A stretch of DNA of 33,364 bases from an uncultured bacterium (GCA_938027655.1 CALJAP010000061.1:1-33364); one strand, 5' to 3'. Shown: positions 1 through 8,127, numbered from the stretch's first letter. Program-made: numbers and translations. The notes: generated by a model not told the origin, from the letters alone.

Positions 1-2
1 TG

Positions 3-287
3 AACCTGTATGCGTACTGCCGCAACCGCGTGGTGACACAAAGTGACTACTTGGGCACCCAGAGTAACATACTGCTTCCTCCTTTCGAACTTATAGGGTG
101 GCTTTGGAAACTGTTACAGCATGTGGGAGGTGAGTGCGCAAGATGCGCTACGGAATCGCTGAAGCTGGCGAGAAGGGTGCTCGAGTGGTCGTCGAATGAC
201 CTGTTGGCGCACTGTTACGCAACCTGTGAGATTACAAGGTGCAGTTGTTCCCCAGTCTGTGTAGGGTTAGCCGGGGGAGTGTCATGA
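3..287 (+). CDS. C-terminal tail of an Rhs/YD-repeat protein (5' partial)
   Basis: The reading frame is open from the left edge and begins with NLYAYCRNRVV, a form of the NLYAYV-N-V motif that ends the conserved core of Rhs/YD-repeat proteins. Everything upstream lies outside the window. The roughly 80 residues after the motif are a variable tip. In Rhs proteins this part is often a toxin domain. Here it is cysteine-rich in its second half and I do not recognise a domain. The stop is TGA at 285-287. The usual DPxG boundary that follows the motif is degenerate, so the gene may be an eroded tail rather than a working effector. The short remnants downstream at 1113, 1990 and 3282 carry the same core end, which supports the family call. 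The frame is certain and the function of the tip is unknown. Confidence 0.55.
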   Translation, partial: NLYAYCRNRVVTQSDYLGTQSNILLPPFELIGWLWKLLQHVGGECARCATESLKLARRVLEWSSNDLLAHCYATCEITRCSCSPVCVGLAGGVS

Positions 288-440
288 ACAATGCCAGGAG
301 GTACGCCATCGAGTACGCCCGCGTGTAAATCCTGAAGGCGCGAGTGAGAGAGACCGCGCAGCAAACCGCAGTGGGATGGCATGTGCTAGCTCAAAGGAGA
401 GTTGCTTGTCGTGCTGCATACGTAAGTGGGGTAAAAGACG

Positions 441-1100
441 ATGAACCCTACTCTTGAACAAGATACCCGTCGCCCAGCATGGGTGGTATCGCTCATCATG
501 CAGGCATTACCCCTAATACTGCTATGGTTTGTACTGGTCTTACAACAATGGTTTACCACTGTTGAGTGCGGCACTTTTCTCAAGGAATTTGCCTCGCTGC
601 GTAGCGGCATCTCTAAAGGCGAGATCGAGCAACGATTCGGGAAACCGGATTTTGTTGCCAGCTTCCTAAAACGGCGGGGGGATTCCTATCAGTTGCAGGA
701 GGAGGAATGGTACTACATGTGCAGTGATGAACCCTTTCAGCTAGTTATGAATTCGAAGGGTCAGTTTCAAGGGTACCAAAACGTGCGTTCTGGGGTGCTG
801 AATCGCCCTTTGTATCACCTTCTGTTGATTCATATTATATATCTGCTGGGTTTAGCACTGGGTGTTTGGTGCTTTCAAGGCTCGCGCACGGGACGATGGT
901 CGTTGTTGCTGTTTATCGCCTCCTTGGTGTGTATGGACGTGCTAATGGTTCTGGTGGAATTGTATCCTGTTTCTTTATGGCGGTTTACCTTTCGTTGGTT
1001 GCTTTTGATCAGCGGAATGTTGTGGTTCACCGCGGCTGGCACAGCGATCGCCAATTTGTTTTTGGGGTCGAAGGGTTCACACGTGGGGTCTCAGGAGTAA
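441..1100 (+). CDS. Four-helix membrane protein with a BamE/SmpA-like segment, unknown function
   Basis: This 219-residue protein has a predicted membrane helix at about residues 14-36, a soluble stretch of about 85 residues, and three further helices near 124-145, 152-172 and 184-208. The soluble part contains SGISKGEIEQRFGKPD (residues 55-70), which resembles the short helix-loop motif of BamE/SmpA-type domains (G-x-s-x-x-e-v-x-x-x-x-G-x-P). This is a pattern match only. The start ATG has a weak GGGG-type ribosome site. The gene sits between the Rhs tail at the left edge and an orphan Rhs remnant that begins 12 bases after its stop. This is where cognate immunity proteins of Rhs toxins usually lie, so an immunity role is possible but not shown. 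I do not recognise a named family. Confidence 0.55.
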   Translation: MNPTLEQDTRRPAWVVSLIMQALPLILLWFVLVLQQWFTTVECGTFLKEFASLRSGISKGEIEQRFGKPDFVASFLKRRGDSYQLQEEEWYYMCSDEPFQLVMNSKGQFQGYQNVRSGVLNRPLYHLLLIHIIYLLGLALGVWCFQGSRTGRWSLLLFIASLVCMDVLMVLVELYPVSLWRFTFRWLLLISGMLWFTAAGTAIANLFLGSKGSHVGSQE

Positions 1101-1112
1101 CAGATAGGACAA

Positions 1113-1286
1113 ATGCTCGAGTGCTTGCCCAAACCATGTGGCTGGGGTCAGCCCTTGTGCGGCAGCAACCCCACCCCCTACGGTCACAAAGGTCAGTGGG
1201 GCTACTACACCGATGTGGAAAGTGGTATACTGTTGCTGACGCATCGCTACCTTGACCACGCGACGGGGAGGTTTTTCGTCTCCTAG
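1113..1286 (+). pseudogene. Orphan Rhs core-end remnant (copy B)
   Basis: A 57-codon frame carries the end of an Rhs core: NPTPYG, then GQWGYYTDVESG, then LLLTHRYLDHATGRF. It then breaks off at FVS and a TAG stop, where DPIG and the NLYAY motif should follow. The upstream residues (from MLECLPKPCGWG) are not Rhs-like, so homology begins at about NPTPYG. The piece matches the remnant at 1990-2702 and, more weakly, the one at 3282-3368. It is too short to fold as a protein and has no ribosome site. It is best read as a displaced or decayed tail cassette of the Rhs gene that enters from the left edge. Confidence 0.7.
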
Positions 1287-1353
1287 AGTATCCCAAAGTG
1301 TTAGCTGAGGTATGATATATTCAAGTACGTGAACGTATACTCGGAGGAAGTAG

Positions 1354-1593
1354 ATGGAAACTTCTGCATGGCGAGAGCGCATCGTGGTTGACCCGCGAAT
1401 CTGTCACGGAAAGCCGGTTATCCGAGGGCTACGTTATCCGGTGGAGACCATTCTGGACCTGATGGCTTCCGGAATGACCTTTGAGCAGATAATGGAGGAC
1501 TACCCCGACCTGGAACGCGAGGACTTGCTGGCGTGCCTGCAGTATGCAGCGCGGATAGTGCGTACGGAGCAGCTGCAGGAGCTAGTGCCATAG
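1354..1593 (+). CDS. DUF433 family antitoxin
   Basis: This 79-residue protein shows the DUF433 signature: RIVVDPRICHGKPVIRGLRYPVETILDLMASGMTFEQI with DYPDLEREDLLACLQYAA. DUF433 proteins have a small winged-helix-like DNA-binding fold and are usually paired with a DUF5615 PIN-like toxin. That is the gene directly downstream here. The pair probably represses its own transcription, as such modules usually do. The start is secure: GGAGG lies about 8 bases before the ATG. The length is normal for the family. The gene lies between two Rhs remnants, so it probably arrived as a mobile toxin-antitoxin cassette. Confidence 0.88.
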   Translation: METSAWRERIVVDPRICHGKPVIRGLRYPVETILDLMASGMTFEQIMEDYPDLEREDLLACLQYAARIVRTEQLQELVP

Positions 1594-1946
1594 TGAAGTT
1601 CTTAGTAGACGCGCAGTTGCCCAGAAGGCTGGCATCCTTCTTAGAAGGGGCGGGGCACGATGCGACACATACCCTAGACCTGCCAGAGGGTAATCGCACC
1701 CCGGATGAGGTGATTGAGGAGATTTCGCGGCGGGAACGTGCTGTGTTGATAACCAAGGATAGGGGCTTCATCCCTCATCTCGTGCTGGAGGCAGGAGCCT
1801 ATAAACTGCTGTTGGTTAGCACGGGCAATATCAGTAACGATAAGCTGCTTTCGCTGTTTGCCTCTCACCTTGAGAATTTGGCATCGGTGCTGGAGAATCA
1901 TGATTTTGTCGAGTTGACGCGCGAGCGGTTGATCCTTCACTGGTAA
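1593..1946 (+). CDS. DUF5615 family PIN-like toxin
   Basis: The 117-residue product begins VKFLVDAQLPRRLASFLEGAGHDATHTLDLPEG and continues with the conserved acidic blocks RTPDEVIEEISRRERAVLITKDRGF. This is the DUF5615 family, a PIN-like fold expected to be a metal-dependent ribonuclease. Probable metal ligands are the Asp of LVDAQLP, the DEVIEE acidic stretch and the Asp of TKDRGF. I chose GTG at 1593 as the start. It overlaps the stop of the DUF433 gene by one base (TAGTG), which implies translational coupling. An in-frame upstream ATG lies inside the antitoxin gene and would add residues unlike the family. Frame and length look intact, so this pair may be active. Confidence 0.87.
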   Translation: MKFLVDAQLPRRLASFLEGAGHDATHTLDLPEGNRTPDEVIEEISRRERAVLITKDRGFIPHLVLEAGAYKLLLVSTGNISNDKLLSLFASHLENLASVLENHDFVELTRERLILHW

Positions 1947-2036
1947 AGGTGGGGATTACTTTCGTAGTCCGCTTGACTGTCGTACCTACCCCACGCCGTG
2001 CGGTCGCCAAGCCCAATGGGGCTACTACAGAGATGC

Positions 2037-2136
2037 GAAAATGCGCATCCAGCCTGCGCTGGCTCGCAACCCTGCGAAGGCAGGGTTGCGTTTGCAAGGG
2101 AACGGCTTTAGCCGTGGGGGAATGCCAAGTTGAAAA
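2037..2136 (+). mobile_element. MITE-like 90-bp double-hairpin element with GAAAA target duplication
   Basis: GAAAA occurs at 2037-2041 and again at 2132-2136. Deleting the 90-bp element (2042-2131) and one copy restores an uninterrupted Rhs frame (YYRDAKTGVESD). That is strong evidence for insertion with a 5-bp target-site duplication. The element contains two hairpins. One has 11-base arms (CGCAACCCTGC and its complement) around GAAG at 2065-2090. The other has arms ACGGCT and AGCCGT around TT at 2102-2115. The ends are weakly inverted (TGCGCATCC against GGAATGCCA). It encodes nothing, so it must have been moved by another system. A diverged copy lies at 3193-3268. Confidence 0.75.
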
Positions 2137-2585
2137 CCGGTGTAGAAAGTGATATGCTATTTCTAACCCACCGTTACCTTAATCCCGCGACGGGGAGGTT
2201 TCTCACCAGAGACCCGATAGGGATGGAAGACGGCGTGAACCTGTATGCGTATGTGGGCAATGGGGTGGTGGTGCGCACTGACCGCACGTGGTGCTCAAGG
2301 ATTAGGAGCATGTTTGCTGGCTACCCTAGCGATGCTTTGTGCGCTCTGGGAATGTCCTACGCTGCAGCCTGCATTGGCTTCTGCTTCAGCATAGCAGGGT
2401 TTGTTATTGCGTTACTGTCCCACAAAGCATGGCGAACGAGGTACAAACCTCGCTGGCCGGGTATTCTGCTATTGGTAGGAGGCTTGTATCTGCTGATTGC
2501 TGGCATCATCGGTGCCTGGCAGATACGTCAGGAGGTTATCCGGCGCCGCGCCAGTGAAAATGCCACTGGGAGGAACATCGCCCGA

Positions 2586-2702
2586 ATGGATATAATATCG
2601 TATGAGGTGAGCAACGTGTTGACCATACGCGGGGTCTATGATGGCAAAACGATACGTCCTCTCGAACAGGTATGCTACAGTTACCAGAAAGAGCGAGGTT
2701 AG
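2586..2702 (+). other. Antitoxin-like (AF2212/DUF104-type) C-terminal segment within the copy C frame
   Basis: The last 38 codons of the copy C frame, from an internal ATG, read MDIISYEVSNVLTIRGVYDG and then KTIRPLEQV. The stretch TIRGVYDGKTIRPLE closely resembles the opening strand pair of AF2212-like (DUF104) antitoxins, with their V-Y-D/E-G-x-x-x-x-P-L motif. The usual continuation (about 40 further residues) is missing. The gene is therefore either a truncated antitoxin fused by chance to the Rhs tip or a very short one. An AbrB-type antitoxin gene begins nine bases after the stop. The resemblance is from pattern memory and is short. Confidence 0.3.
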
Positions 2703-2711
2703 CAGGAACCA

Positions 2712-2927
2712 ATGAGAACTCTGACCATACAACGCATAGGCAGTCAGGCAGGCATTATTCTGCCGGAGGAGCTGCTACGCCATCTGGGAGAAGGGGTTGT
2801 GATTGCGCTGGAGACGCCTTACGGGGTAGAGTTGCTCCCTTACGACCCCGAGGTTGCCCGACAGCTGCAAGAGGCTGAAGTGGTTATGGCGGAGGATGCG
2901 GAGACGCTTCGCCGGTTGGCAGGATGA
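2712..2927 (+). CDS. AbrB/MazE-type (SpoVT-AbrB) antitoxin
   Basis: This 71-residue protein starts MRTLTIQRIGSQAGIILPEE and then LLRHLGEGVVIALETPYGVELLPYDPEVARQLQEAE. This is a typical single swapped-hairpin AbrB domain (residues 1-45) that binds DNA as a dimer, followed by a C-terminal helix that grips the partner toxin. The form with LLPYDPE is usual in antitoxins paired with Doc-type (Fic fold) toxins. The gene after it, overlapping by 4 bases, begins like Doc but is broken. The start ATG has AGGA 5 bases upstream. Length is normal. With its toxin lost, it may be a solitary remnant. Confidence 0.85.
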   Translation: MRTLTIQRIGSQAGIILPEELLRHLGEGVVIALETPYGVELLPYDPEVARQLQEAEVVMAEDAETLRRLAG

Positions 2928-3057
2928 TGGAACTGGTATGGTTGAGAAAGGAACTGGTGTTGGTCGTGCATCGCAGGCAGGTGTTACAGCATTGGTTTCT
3001 GAGGGAGAGTTCGCGCAGTGGCTTCGGGAACATACCGTTTCTACTCTCACAGGGTAA
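2924..3057 (+). pseudogene. Doc-like toxin remnant, frameshifted and truncated
   Basis: From ATG 2924 (ATGA overlap with the antitoxin stop) the frame reads MMELVWLRKELVLVVHRRQVLQHW. This matches the start of Doc-type toxins, which read like W-L-S-K-E-L-V-L-A-I-H-x-x-Q-L-x-E-H. The family then expects GG-x-x-GVRDEGLLESALARP. In this frame the text becomes unrelated. In the frame that ends at 3057 it continues ALVSEGEFAQWLREHTV, which fits a worn copy of that block. A frameshift near 2990 is therefore likely. The Fic-type HxFxDGNKR active-site motif is absent from the remainder. The toxin should be dead. The match to Doc rests on about 20 residues. Confidence 0.55.
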
Positions 3058-3117
3058 TCCCGGCAACACGGGTCTATTGGGTAGAGGTTTTTTATCGTGT
3101 GTCAAGATTCATTCTTG

Positions 3118-3143
3118 GGGAGGGCAAGGTTCCTGCCGAGCCG
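3118..3143 (-). repeat. Dispersed GGCTCGG...GGA(G/A)CC repeat, copy 1
   Basis: Read on the minus strand, the stretch begins GGCTCGGCAGGAACCTTGCC. It matches the plus-strand stretch at 9409-9432, which begins GGCTCGGACGGAGCCTCGC. The repeat is short, GC-rich, and contains a small inverted repeat (GGCTC/GAGCC in the better copy). It encodes nothing and lies in a non-coding gap between the broken Doc gene and the Rhs remnant at 3282. It is probably a REP-like dispersed element of this genome. Confidence 0.45.
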
Positions 3144-3192
3144 ATGTGGATAGAAGAGGTGTCTTTACGGCTGAAGCCGCACCCGTTGGGAC

Positions 3193-3268
3193 GAAGCCAG
3201 CCTGCGCCCGCTGATAAGCCTGCGAAGGCAGGGTGTTGGTTTGCCGGCGAGCGGCTATAGCCGTGTAC
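3193..3268 (+). repeat. Second, diverged copy of the double-hairpin element
   Basis: This stretch aligns with the element at 2042-2131. Both have CCAGCCTGCG near the left end, then the hairpin CCTGC-GAAG-GCAGG (3219-3232 here), a TTTGC segment, and the hairpin CGGCTATAGCCG (3252-3263 here). In both places the right end runs directly into an Rhs piece at the same codon, just before the LFLTH block. The left flank has been lost or rearranged, so no target duplication is visible. A related CGGCT-GA-AGCCG hairpin lies nearby at 3168-3179. Confidence 0.6.
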
Positions 3269-3281
3269 AGTAGGTTCAAGA

Positions 3282-3368
3282 CTGGTGCAGGATGGCATAC
3301 TGTTCCTGACGCATGGGTGCGTTGACCCTGCGAGGGGGAGGTTTGTGGATGCTCTGGGCCAGGTTTGA
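3282..3368 (+). pseudogene. Orphan Rhs core-end remnant (copy D), strongly decayed
   Basis: The frame reads QDGILFLTHGCVDPARGRFVDALGQV and then TGA. The middle corresponds to SGILLLTHRYLDPATGRF of the better copies, with several substitutions and loss of DPIG and NLYAY. It directly follows the second copy of the double-hairpin element, as in copy C. The coding potential is lost. It is the third orphan Rhs end in 2.3 kb. From here to 3485 I see only the repeat at 3424-3451. Confidence 0.55.
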
Positions 3369-3423
3369 TGTGTGTTCTTGTCATGGTAAGCGTTAGCGAA
3401 AAGGGTTTTGGTGGGTATAAAAT

Positions 3424-3451
3424 GAGATGCTTCGCTTCGCTCAGAATGACA
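3424..3451 (-). repeat. Widespread TCATTCTGAGCGAAGCGAAG-type repeat
   Basis: On the minus strand this reads TGTCATTCTGAGCGAAGCGA and then AGCATCTC. This is a short repeat that recurs in intergenic DNA of many unrelated bacteria. Its chance translations (HSERSEAS, VILSEAKHL) appear as false proteins in databases. It contains an imperfect palindrome around GAGCGAAGCGAAG. Here it lies 35 bases upstream of the DUF2961 gene, in a gap without genes. Its function is unknown. It marks non-coding DNA. Confidence 0.6.
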
Positions 3452-3485
3452 GTCCAGTGCAACCACTCTGCCAACATCTCACAGC

Positions 3486-4574
3486 ATGGAGGGTGCCAGG
3501 TTGATTGATGTGCGGTTAGCAAGAATACTCTCGGAGCGTCGCACTGCGCTGGGCAACGGCGGATGGTGCTATGACGCCTATCCGGAATTGAAACCGCTGA
3601 ACGCGGGAGCCACCATCCCCATCGCGGAGATAGAGGGCAGCGGCGTCATTACCTGCATCCATAGCACCCAGCATCTGGTCATGCCCACCCCGCAGACGCA
3701 GCATCTCTCCGACACAGAGCGCAAGGCGTTGAGCGCACGGGGAGTGGTGTTGCTGGTCTACTTCGACAACGCCTCCTCCCCTTCCGTTTGCGTGCCGTTG
3801 GGCGACTTCTTCGCGGACGGCTGTGGTGGTCTGGCGCGCCATTTCAGCAGCTTGTTGGTGGAGAAGGCGCCCGAGTCTTATAACGGTTACTTCCCTATGC
3901 CTTTCCGTAAGTCTGCTCGCGTCTACCTGCGCAACGATACCGCTTACGATATGGCGAACTACAGCTTTGTGGAGTACGAGCTGACACCAAATCTGGAAAC
4001 CGACCTGGGCTACTTCCATGCCACCTGGAGGCGGTTTGCTTTCCAACTGCACTCGGGCTCGGTAGAAAGGTTTTTCGAGGTAAACGGTGGTGGACATTTG
4101 GTGGGACGGGCATGGAGCGTGTGCACCGACGAGCCGCTGTTCGAGGGCTTCCACTTCGTGATGGAGGGCAATAACGGCGTCTTCATCGACGGCGAGAGAA
4201 AGCCGCGTCTGGACTATCTGGGCAGTGAGGACTCGTTTGGTTTCAGCTGGGGCTTTCGCGAACCGTTCTGCGGACCTTACGCGGGCATCAACTATGTGCG
4301 CGACAGGGAGCCTGCGCAGCTGAGCATCTACCGTTTTCATCTGAGCAACCCCATCCGCTTCTCGCGCAGGCTATTGTGGCAGGTGGACTGGCGACACGAG
4401 TTCAGGGGCTGGCGCGAGTTCCACGAGAAGCTGTCTGAACGCCACCGCGCCGGCAAGGGCTGGATTGACTACGCGGTGACCACGTACTGGTATCAACGGG
4501 AGGTGGGGTACCCCCATGCACCCCTGCCGCCGCTGGAGGAAAGGCTCAAACCGGCGCTGAGAAACAACTTGTAG
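3486..4574 (+). CDS. DUF2961 family protein, probable carbohydrate-active enzyme
   Basis: The 362-residue protein fits the DUF2961 family. It opens with an S-x-x-R-R-T-A-L-G-N-G-G-W-C-Y-D block (residues 16-31). The family fold is a double jelly-roll, and some relatives act on glycans. No signal peptide is visible, so a cytoplasmic location is likely. The start is uncertain. ATG 3486 has no ribosome site, whereas GGAGGG at 3488-3493 is well placed for TTG 3501 or GTG 3510. A start there would give (M)IDVRLARILSERR and suit the family better. The gene stands alone, without a sugar-enzyme neighbour, between the Rhs debris and the MNT-HEPN pair. The substrate cannot be told. Confidence 0.8.
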   Translation: MEGARLIDVRLARILSERRTALGNGGWCYDAYPELKPLNAGATIPIAEIEGSGVITCIHSTQHLVMPTPQTQHLSDTERKALSARGVVLLVYFDNASSPSVCVPLGDFFADGCGGLARHFSSLLVEKAPESYNGYFPMPFRKSARVYLRNDTAYDMANYSFVEYELTPNLETDLGYFHATWRRFAFQLHSGSVERFFEVNGGGHLVGRAWSVCTDEPLFEGFHFVMEGNNGVFIDGERKPRLDYLGSEDSFGFSWGFREPFCGPYAGINYVRDREPAQLSIYRFHLSNPIRFSRRLLWQVDWRHEFRGWREFHEKLSERHRAGKGWIDYAVTTYWYQREVGYPHAPLPPLEERLKPALRNNL

Positions 4575-4637
4575 TGGGAGTTCAATGAAGGCGTCTCAGG
4601 CTTCGTAGCTGAGGTAGTAAGAGAAACACCGTCAGGT

Positions 4638-5060
4638 TCACGACCGTATTAGCTTTTCAGCCAAGGCAAGGCTTTCCCGTGCCAGTGCGATAGCCTCTTG
4701 TGCATCCTCCTCACCGAACAATTCCCAGGGTGTGGCGCCTGCGGTCTCGTCTCCATAGTCCGTCTGGATGTGAATGTCGTAGCCTAACTCCTCAGCACAC
4801 TCTGCCAGCCTCAACACAAGAGGCGCGGCGTCATGGGCGAACAACCCTGCGTCAACGGCTTCACGTAGCAAAGAAGACGGATTATGTGTGCGTCCTACGG
4901 GCATTACCAGAGCCAGCACCGCCTTTGCCGCGTTCTCCACCGCCAGCTGGGCATTGTCAACCGCAGAACGCCACCGCGCCATTTGCACATCCTGATCGCC
5001 TTCTGCGAGGAAACCGCGCGCAAGCTTTAGGCGATATCGTGCATGCTCTGAACCGTTCAA
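4638..5060 (-). CDS. HEPN domain protein, partner of the adjacent nucleotidyltransferase
   Basis: The 140-residue helical protein reads HARYRLKLARGFLAEGDQDV, then RWRSAVDNAQLAVENAAKAVLALV. This is the HEPN helix pair, followed by VGRTHNPSSLL and HIQTDYGDETAGATPWELF. HEPN proteins paired with minimal nucleotidyltransferases are often RNase toxins silenced by their partner. The HepT RNase motif R-x4-H-x-Y is not evident here, so activity is doubtful and it may belong to a different HEPN branch. I chose TTG at 5060. It overlaps the stop of the upstream gene as TTGA, and the residues encoded upstream of it in frame are unlike HEPN. The gene is cotranscribed with the nucleotidyltransferase. Confidence 0.82.
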   Translation of the reverse strand: MNGSEHARYRLKLARGFLAEGDQDVQMARWRSAVDNAQLAVENAAKAVLALVMPVGRTHNPSSLLREAVDAGLFAHDAAPLVLRLAECAEELGYDIHIQTDYGDETAGATPWELFGEEDAQEAIALARESLALAEKLIRS

Positions 5061-5569
5061 CTCTGCACCTCTTCCCAGCGAAGTGCCCACCCAGCTTTCG
5101 GGGATGCCTCCCATGTCCACACGATATCCGGCCCGCGTCTTTGTCGGACCAAACCGAGCCTGCGGATAAGCAGGCGAATCTGGTGGAGCTTGCGTTGCAT
5201 GTAGCCGATGGGGTCGTAGACAATCAGTCCATCCCACGCGATATCCAGATACAAAGGGGGCAAAGCCGACTCAAATTCAGAAGGGGTTTTGGCGAGCACT
5301 GAGATGCACCCTCGCCAGCGAGGAGGTAAGCAGCTTTTCACGAAGCGATAACGCGCCAGTGTTCTAGCTGGTAGTCCCTCTGATACTATCAGAATGTCCC
5401 AATCACTTGTCTCAGCGGCTTCACCGCGTGCCCGTGAACCAAAGAGCACCACAGCAAGAAGGTTATGCCCCAACTGTTCGTGCAGGCTACGAACCACCTC
5501 ACCCAGGGTAGCGGTTTCTCCCTGCGTGCTGTTGCTTGTCGTATCCAACGAGCGCGCGGCTTTGCTCAT
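5057..5569 (-). CDS. MNT-type minimal nucleotidyltransferase
   Basis: The 170-residue protein carries the exact nucleotidyltransferase motif GS-x10-D-x-D: GSRARGEAAETSDWDILIV, at about residues 44-62. The two Asp bind the metal. A third acidic residue is probably in the YLDIAWDGLIVYD strand (about residues 107-119). In MntA-HepT systems the nucleotidyltransferase disarms its HEPN partner by adding AMP. The same role is inferred here from the 4-base overlap with the HEPN gene. The start is good, since GGAGGGA lies about 8 bases upstream of ATG. The long basic C-terminus (IRLLIRRLGLVRQRRG) is somewhat unusual. The pair is a likely type VII toxin-antitoxin module. Confidence 0.83.
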   Translation of the reverse strand: MSKAARSLDTTSNSTQGETATLGEVVRSLHEQLGHNLLAVVLFGSRARGEAAETSDWDILIVSEGLPARTLARYRFVKSCLPPRWRGCISVLAKTPSEFESALPPLYLDIAWDGLIVYDPIGYMQRKLHQIRLLIRRLGLVRQRRGPDIVWTWEASPKAGWALRWEEVQS

Positions 5570-5622
5570 TAGTTTAGTCCCTCCGTATGAAATTATACAG
5601 AGGTTGGAGTGTCACGGTCAAT

Positions 5623-5863
5623 CTACATAGACCAACGCCCCGATGAGAAGGAGGTACCGGCAAGGTCAAAGTGGGGATACCTCCAATGTCCTCGCATAGA
5701 CACGAAAGATGCCCAGAGGATACCATAGACAAACCTCTCAACCTCTTCCACAGATAGGGGCATTCTCTGGCTCGTCCAGACGATCTTCGTCGGGGAGTCC
5801 AAGGTAACGTCGCATAGTTTCCCGTGGAATGTATGCTGGATAGGGTTTGAGCAGCTCTTTCAC
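5623..5863 (-). pseudogene. Small unrecognised gene downstream of gyrB, apparently frameshifted
   Basis: On the minus strand, from GTG 5863, the frame reads MKELLKPYPAYIPRETMRRY, then LGLPDEDRLDEPENAP, and stops at 5738. Skipping one base in the CCCC run at about 5760 opens another frame: LSVEEVERFVYGILWASFV, then SMRGHWRYPHFDLAGTSFS, to a TAG at 5623-5625. The two parts read as one sensible protein of about 79 residues. I do not recognise it. No ribosome site precedes the GTG. It lies in the 320-base gap between gyrB and the MNT gene. It could be a true frameshift, a sequencing indel, or chance. Confidence 0.3.
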
Positions 5864-5890
5864 TTCTGGCGCGAGAGGTTCTGATCGGTT

Positions 5891-8011
<2,121 letters not shown>

Positions 8012-8127
8012 ATATTGGGATGTAAACCACGCTTGCCCATCGCTGCCACCCCGTTGGGCAGGAGTCAGCACGTTGCGGCTGCGAATCAGGGTTATGCATA
8101 GACCGCAGGTGACGAGGAGAGGTGACG

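Larger units (their letters stand above)
1990..2702 (+). pseudogene. Orphan Rhs tail (copy C) with a two-helix membrane tip, split by a 90-bp insertion
   Basis: The frame beginning near 1990 reads PTPCGRQAQWGYYRDAK. After a 95-bp insertion plus duplication it resumes in another frame as KTGVESDMLFLTHRYLNP, ATGRFLTRDPIG and NLYAYVGNGVV. Removing the insertion joins the two halves perfectly in frame, so this was one Rhs core end. Beyond NLYAYV the tip diverges. It has two likely membrane helices (about residues 70-95 and 108-132, counted from 2130), then a basic stretch, then an antitoxin-like end. The frame from TTG 2130 to the TAG at 2700-2702 is still open, so a shortened membrane protein could be made. 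No good ribosome site precedes 2130. The tip is unlike the one at the left edge, as expected for alternative Rhs tips. Confidence 0.65.

Noticed and set aside
3092-3522. Minus-strand frames reading HSERSEASHFI and VILSEAKHLI
   Set aside because: These are translations of a widespread non-coding repeat that often creates false proteins in databases.
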